This document shows, piece after piece, positions 60,796 to 64,000 of a stretch of DNA of 64,000 bases. The notes under the pieces are model-generated. The model did no database searches. It was not told the DNA's origin and worked only from the letters and a program-made list of their open reading frames with translations. Origin of the DNA: Ceratodon purpureus. Its lineage: Eukaryota; Streptophyta; Bryopsida; Pseudoditrichales; Ditrichaceae. The DNA is taken from positions 56,353,375 through 56,417,374 of the forward strand of contig CM026426.1 of NCBI GenBank assembly GCA_014871385.1, read 5' to 3'. Every line of letters starts with the position of its first letter. The first letter of the stretch is position 1. The translations under genes and the position numbers were made by a program.

Positions 60796-61093
60796 AACCC
60801 GGCTCAACACACGAAGAAAAACATTCAGCCAAGCCAACATCGCAGGTGAAGAACTTACCTAATTCGTCACCAATTGGAACCGCTCTCGCTTCAAGTGGCT
60901 CCTCCTGCGCTGCTCCATCAATCTCGACTACACGCCTCTGGATACTCGTCACTGCTGCGTCCACAACTTTGTACAAACTTCCGCAAGCGCAACCAATCAG
61001 ACCTAGCACCGACACAATGAAGAACGCCAGGTAGTCGCGCCATGTGTACTTTATCTCCCGCAAATGCATCTTCCCCGACACGAGCGTAGACAT
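60538..61093 (-). CDS. Captured antisense gene: membrane segment plus RNase H1 hybrid-binding-like domain
   Basis: Two exons on the minus strand, 61093-60859 and 60770-60538, join in phase across a GTAAGT...TGTGCAG intron of 88 bp to give 155 residues ending in TAG. Exon 1 codes MSTLVSGK..., one hydrophobic segment (YLAFFIVSVLGLIGCACGSL) and a linker. Exon 2 codes KVYAVRRSRRTGIFSSWEEC and VDRYRGAEFRSFGTVDKAQR, the pattern of the RNase H1 N-terminal hybrid-binding domain (Pfam Cauli_VI/viroplasmin fold: 'FYAV..G...GIF.SW.EC..QV..FPGA.+KSF.T...A'). The catalytic RNase H part is absent. It lies inside the Copia between RNase H and the 3' LTR, antisense to the element. Because it is antisense, the intron could survive retrotransposition. 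An ATG at the start of MADKRSWG in exon 2 is an alternative original start. Whether it is expressed is unknown. Confidence 0.7.
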
Positions 61094-61136
61094 TGTACAG
61101 AATAGGATAAACACCCCAAAACTCCCGTCTCGGTTT

Positions 61137-61145
61137 GAGAGGGGG
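61137..61145 (+). other. Polypurine tract of Copia element
   Basis: GAGAGGGGG directly precedes the 3' LTR at 61146. It is separated from the pol coding end by the captured antisense gene, so the capture did not remove the priming site. Confidence 0.85.
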
Positions 61146-61283
61146 TGTTGACAATAAAGGGAATTAGCTCTTCTATTTTTAGCTAACCCTAAAATCCTCC
61201 GCCGCTGCTCCTCGGCACTCTGTACAAATACTCACTCTATCAATGTACAAGCTCTCTTCAGAGCTCACTCTCTTTTATCAACA
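61146..61283 (+). repeat. 3' LTR of Copia element
   Basis: 138 bp, identical to the 5' LTR except for one base. Followed by CGTGA, the second half of the target duplication. Confidence 0.93.
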
Positions 61284-61614
61284 CGTGAAGGACAAGTGGA
61301 CCACCAAGCTCTGGCTCCCCAATGTCCCTCACCTTGCCAACCTGGTTCGAATATCAAATGCATATCCCTTTAAGGAGAAGTGCTACCAGGAGGTGATTTA
61401 CCTGGGACGTGCCTCGGGCTACACGTATGAAGATTTCCTACGGCAGCTGCAAATGCCTGGAGTGACTCGAGGTTTTTGCGCTGCGATTCCAATTAACCTT
61501 GATGAACCATCAGATGGGTCATCCGAGGACACATCCGACCTCTCTTTAACGAGTTTCACAAGTTCAAATCCTTCCTCTGATCCTGGAAGTCTCCACGTCG
61601 AACTATTGGTGTAA

Positions 61615-62583
61615 ACTGCTTCCGATGGGGTAACGACTGACGTACATGGGAGCGGAGGAAGTGAGAGTTTTGAGCTAGGAGCGGAGAGCGTGGACTACTG
61701 TGTATGTGATTAGACTCTATTTTCAAAAAGTTGAAAGGAAGATGTGGGGAACGCAATGTTGTATGAGTGGAAGTGTATCTTCAGACATTGTTGTTTTTTC
61801 GTGACAGGAATCACGCAGTTCACTTTGTCGTTTTTCACGGGTTATTACCTTCAAAGTGGTGCTTTAGCAATGTGATTAACAATGTGTTGAGGATGTAGAG
61901 CGACTCTGGAGAGAGAACTACGAAATTGGTTTGAATAGTATGTTTGAAAAATTTCGAGGAGCAAACTGTGAAACTCTGTTGGAATTCTTTGACGTTAAGT
62001 ACGCATTCATTTTTTTTTATTTTTTTTTGGTTTAACAAACTCTGAAGTATCGTTAAACCAAAAGGTGCTTTATCCCGGGTGGATAAATTTCAAAGCAATC
62101 GGTACTGTTCGTAGAATTTTGATGTTGATCGACGAAATGTGATGCTTTCACCGGGAGCTTCTGTCAGGGAACTTGTGATCGGTTCATGCTTCTCTTAATA
62201 TAGTAGCTTCTTTTTAATGGTTTAATGTTGCAGGTCTCTGTCTATAAGAGTGTATTAGAGAATCTGTTCCTTATCAGCAGTGCTGGCGCTATGTTCTCGT
62301 CGGTGAGTATGTGTCGGCAATTGTTTTGAGTACGTTGTTGCTTTAGTGTTGGAATGATGATTTTTGTTAAGTGGATCCTCTACACTTGATTATTGCGGAA
62401 TTCTTTCTGAGGACTCCCATGACATTGATCTTGACATGTTGTGTGTAGATGATGATTTTTTGTAGTTAACCATTGTATGGTGAATGGACATCTTGGGGTG
62501 ACAACTGCGGCTAATTGTGATGGTTTGAATGGGTTCGGGAGGACTGTTGTATAATTGTTGACCTAATCACCATTGTTATTGCG
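61615..62583. other. Intergenic region between the two paralogues
   Basis: 3' UTR of the split gene and the promoter-proximal region of the next. A T-rich run at 62008-62029 is the only low-complexity feature. No further gene seen. Confidence 0.4.
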
Positions 62584-62592
62584 TATATAAAT
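62584..62592 (+). promoter_or_regulatory. TATA box of the 62796 gene
   Basis: TATATAAAT lies about 200 bp upstream of the ATG at 62796, just before the duplicated 79-bp leader. Confidence 0.55.
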
Positions 62593-62625
62593 CGACTGTC
62601 AAGGGGTTTATTCACTTGTCGACAA

Positions 62626-62783
62626 TAGTTTTCCGTGGGCTTTTTTACGTTGTTCTTCTAGCATTCAAAGGTACTTGCTGCGGTGGGGGTTTTGTTGGAG
62701 TTCTTAGTTTTCCGTGGGCTTTATTACGTTGTTCTTGTAGCATTCGAAGGTATTTGCTGCTGCGGGGGTTTTGGTGGAGTTCA
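62626..62783 (+). repeat. 79-bp tandem duplication in the 5' leader
   Basis: Two copies of a 79-bp unit starting TAGTTTTCCGTGGGCTTT (62626-62704 and 62705-62783) differ at a handful of positions. They lie between the TATA box and the start codon, so they duplicate most of the predicted 5' UTR. Confidence 0.85.
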
Positions 62784-62795
62784 TTGTGAGCAAAA

Positions 62796-63518
62796 ATGGA
62801 TTCTGAGAAAGGGGCGTTACTGGCATGGTTGGGGTTGGTTTTTATGCGTCGAGGTGCCCTAGGTGCTCAGGTTCCGAAGCCTTGGCTACCAGATCTTCCC
62901 CATCTTGGACGGGTTCTACAGAATTCTAACAACTTCGAGATTACATCGCAGTGTAATGGAGAGATACGTATGTTGGGCAGGACCGCAAACTTCACATTCA
63001 CAGATTTCTTGACTAATTATCATACTCCTATACAGCCTTTTGGGAGTTCAGCTGCTAATCGAATTGTTGTTGATGACTACACCGATGCTACTTTTGTGTT
63101 AGACTCTTCCCTGCTATCTTTGTGTTATACAGCCCAATCTTCGTGGTGTTCCGAGGCTGTGTCGCAAGGAGCGCAGAGCGATGAAGATGTAGTGGTGAAC
63201 AAAGTCTGTGATCCAAGTTGTTCGGCAGGTGCTTGTACCAGGTCTTCGCCTCGCGGGTCCGATGTGTTGGATGAGATGGCTATCGAAAGATTGGTGTTGG
63301 CAGACATGGCGGAGGAGTTATCCCCACGTGATGTCGTGGAAGCTGAGTTTCGTGGAGCAGTTACACATCCTAGACACAGTGAAGACGCATCATCGAATCT
63401 GTCGGATTTGTTGGCGAATGTGACACTCGACCCTTCTACCAATCTTGATTCTATTGGTCAGAGTTCAGATGGTTATGGCTCCGATTCGCACATGTATTCC
63501 CCACCTCATCGAGCCTAA
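62796..63518 (+). CDS. Unknown plant protein, intact paralogue of the split gene, 240 residues
   Basis: A single open frame. Residues 1-45 include a moderately hydrophobic stretch (LLAWLGLVFM). Then come KPWLPDLPHLGRVLQNSNNF and CNGEIRMLGRTANFTFTDFL, shared with the upstream split gene. The rest is Ser/Asp-rich and poorly conserved, with a weak helical block (ERLVLADMAEELSPRDVVEA). No known domain was recognised. Conservation between the two paralogues is confined to the 'WLP.LPHL ... C..E...LGR...+T+.DFL' core of about 60 residues, which is probably the functional unit. Confidence 0.65.
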   Translation: MDSEKGALLAWLGLVFMRRGALGAQVPKPWLPDLPHLGRVLQNSNNFEITSQCNGEIRMLGRTANFTFTDFLTNYHTPIQPFGSSAANRIVVDDYTDATFVLDSSLLSLCYTAQSSWCSEAVSQGAQSDEDVVVNKVCDPSCSAGACTRSSPRGSDVLDEMAIERLVLADMAEELSPRDVVEAEFRGAVTHPRHSEDASSNLSDLLANVTLDPSTNLDSIGQSSDGYGSDSHMYSPPHRA

Positions 63519-64000
63519 GTGGATCTGCGGGTTAGGGAACCGCAAGTGAAATTCGCCTAGACGTTTGTTTAATTTCCATACATGGTTACATATCTAGGGA
63601 GTAGTTCGTAGTGTCCTCAGATTTTAATGAGAGGATAAATATGAAGTTTTGAAGATGACTAATCTCCATAGAGATGTTTACATTTTGATATAAGTCTCAG
63701 GATGCAGTTAATGAATTTGTTTGATGGCGGCATTATCAGAGTGTGGACTTCTTTGTCAAGGGCCTGGACATATTTTAGAGCCATTTTGTAATTGAGAAGA
63801 CTCTGTTTGTTGGTATTGAATCTGAGGAAGTTGAATTAATTCCAGGTTCTAATCTGTTTGTTTACTGTCTTGTAGTCTTAGTTGATTGGTTGATATCAAT
63901 GCATTCATATGTGATGAACATGTACAGATAAGAGCAGAAAAACCTATTGGGTAACTTAAGTTTGATTAGTTGTTTTAACCCCTAAACTCCCAGGCGACCG
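63519..64000. other. 3' flank, no gene seen
   Basis: 3' UTR and intergenic sequence. No further frame or repeat was found. Confidence 0.4.

Larger units (their letters stand above)
56028..61283 (+). mobile_element. Ty1/Copia element with 138-bp LTRs
   Basis: Two 138-bp LTRs (56028-56165, 61146-61283) start TGTTGA and end TCAACA and differ at one visible base. The flanks CGCGA (56023-56027) and CGTGA (61284-61288) are a 5-bp target duplication with one C/T change. The primer-binding site, gag, protease, integrase, RT and RNase H follow in Copia order, with a polypurine tract before the 3' LTR. Frameshifts and a stop in gag-integrase make it defective. About 600 bp between RNase H and the polypurine tract hold an unrelated antisense gene. 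Confidence 0.93.
55952..61614 (+). pseudogene. Host gene split by a Copia insertion (paralogue of 62796-63518)
   Basis: The frame before the insertion (55952-56027) continues after it (61284-61614) across the 5-bp target duplication and ends in TAA at 61612. The post-insertion part contains KLWLPNVPHLANLVRISNAY, CYQEVIYLGRASGYTYEDFL and a Ser/Asp-rich tail. These blocks align with the downstream gene (KPWLPDLPHL, C.GEI.MLGR...FTF.DFL). The family is unknown to me. With the Copia in place the gene cannot give a full-length product unless the element is spliced out. The true 5' exon is unresolved. Confidence 0.6.

Noticed and set aside
1..64000. tRNA, rRNA or CRISPR features
   Set aside because: No cloverleaf, rRNA core or regular spacer array was recognised by reading. 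A tRNA scan was not possible here.

Overview
This is a repeat-rich nuclear window from a land plant. Host genes have spliceosomal introns of roughly 200-500 bp, one host gene belongs to the plant-specific TOM2A tetraspanin group, telo-box (AAACCCTAA) clusters sit at a promoter, and the transposons are typical plant classes (hAT, CACTA, Ty3/Gypsy, Ty1/Copia). A non-seed plant such as a bryophyte is plausible, but nothing here proves the species.

Left host block (1-8.3 kb): the 5' end of an unidentified minus-strand gene (1-724) with a telo-box promoter, a 997-bp non-autonomous hAT element with a perfect 8-bp target duplication (1368-2364), and a six-exon TOM2A-type tetraspanin gene (3520-6255). 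The tetraspanin has a roughly 200-residue proline-rich insert in its first extracellular loop.

Nested transposon block (about 8.3-53.2 kb): matching CACTA-type termini at 8312 and 53247 may bound one outer CACTA element. Inside it are a decayed coiled-coil gene, a truncated Gypsy element (A, 11543-17935), a broken TNP2 transposase gene (19225-20954), and a second, better defined CACTA element (21228-49968; 28.7 kb) with CACTA ends and a 3-bp duplication 'gat'. That inner CACTA holds its own broken TNP2 gene (minus), a possible second transposase-type gene (plus), a 13.5-kb Gypsy element (B, minus, 27732-41273), and captured exons of three unrelated host genes: allantoinase, an importin-11-like nuclear transport receptor, and an SBT2-like subtilase.

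Gypsy A and B are diverged relatives with LTRs of about 3.7 and 4.1 kb. Each LTR encodes a sense-strand protein (globular N-terminal domain, coiled coil, Pro/Ser-rich part, basic tail) behind its own TATA box. In both elements gag and pol lie in one frame, separated by the same stop context, TGA-CGG-TT. The B LTR protein is intact (619 aa) in one LTR, while B gag and RT are damaged and the two LTR copies are nearly identical.

Right host block (about 53-64 kb): a Copia element with 138-bp LTRs (56028-61283) has split the first of two paralogous genes (55952-61614 and 62796-63518). Between its RNase H and 3' LTR this Copia carries an antisense, intron-containing gene for a 155-residue protein: one membrane segment plus an RNase H1 hybrid-binding-like domain.

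No rRNA, tRNA or CRISPR feature was recognised.
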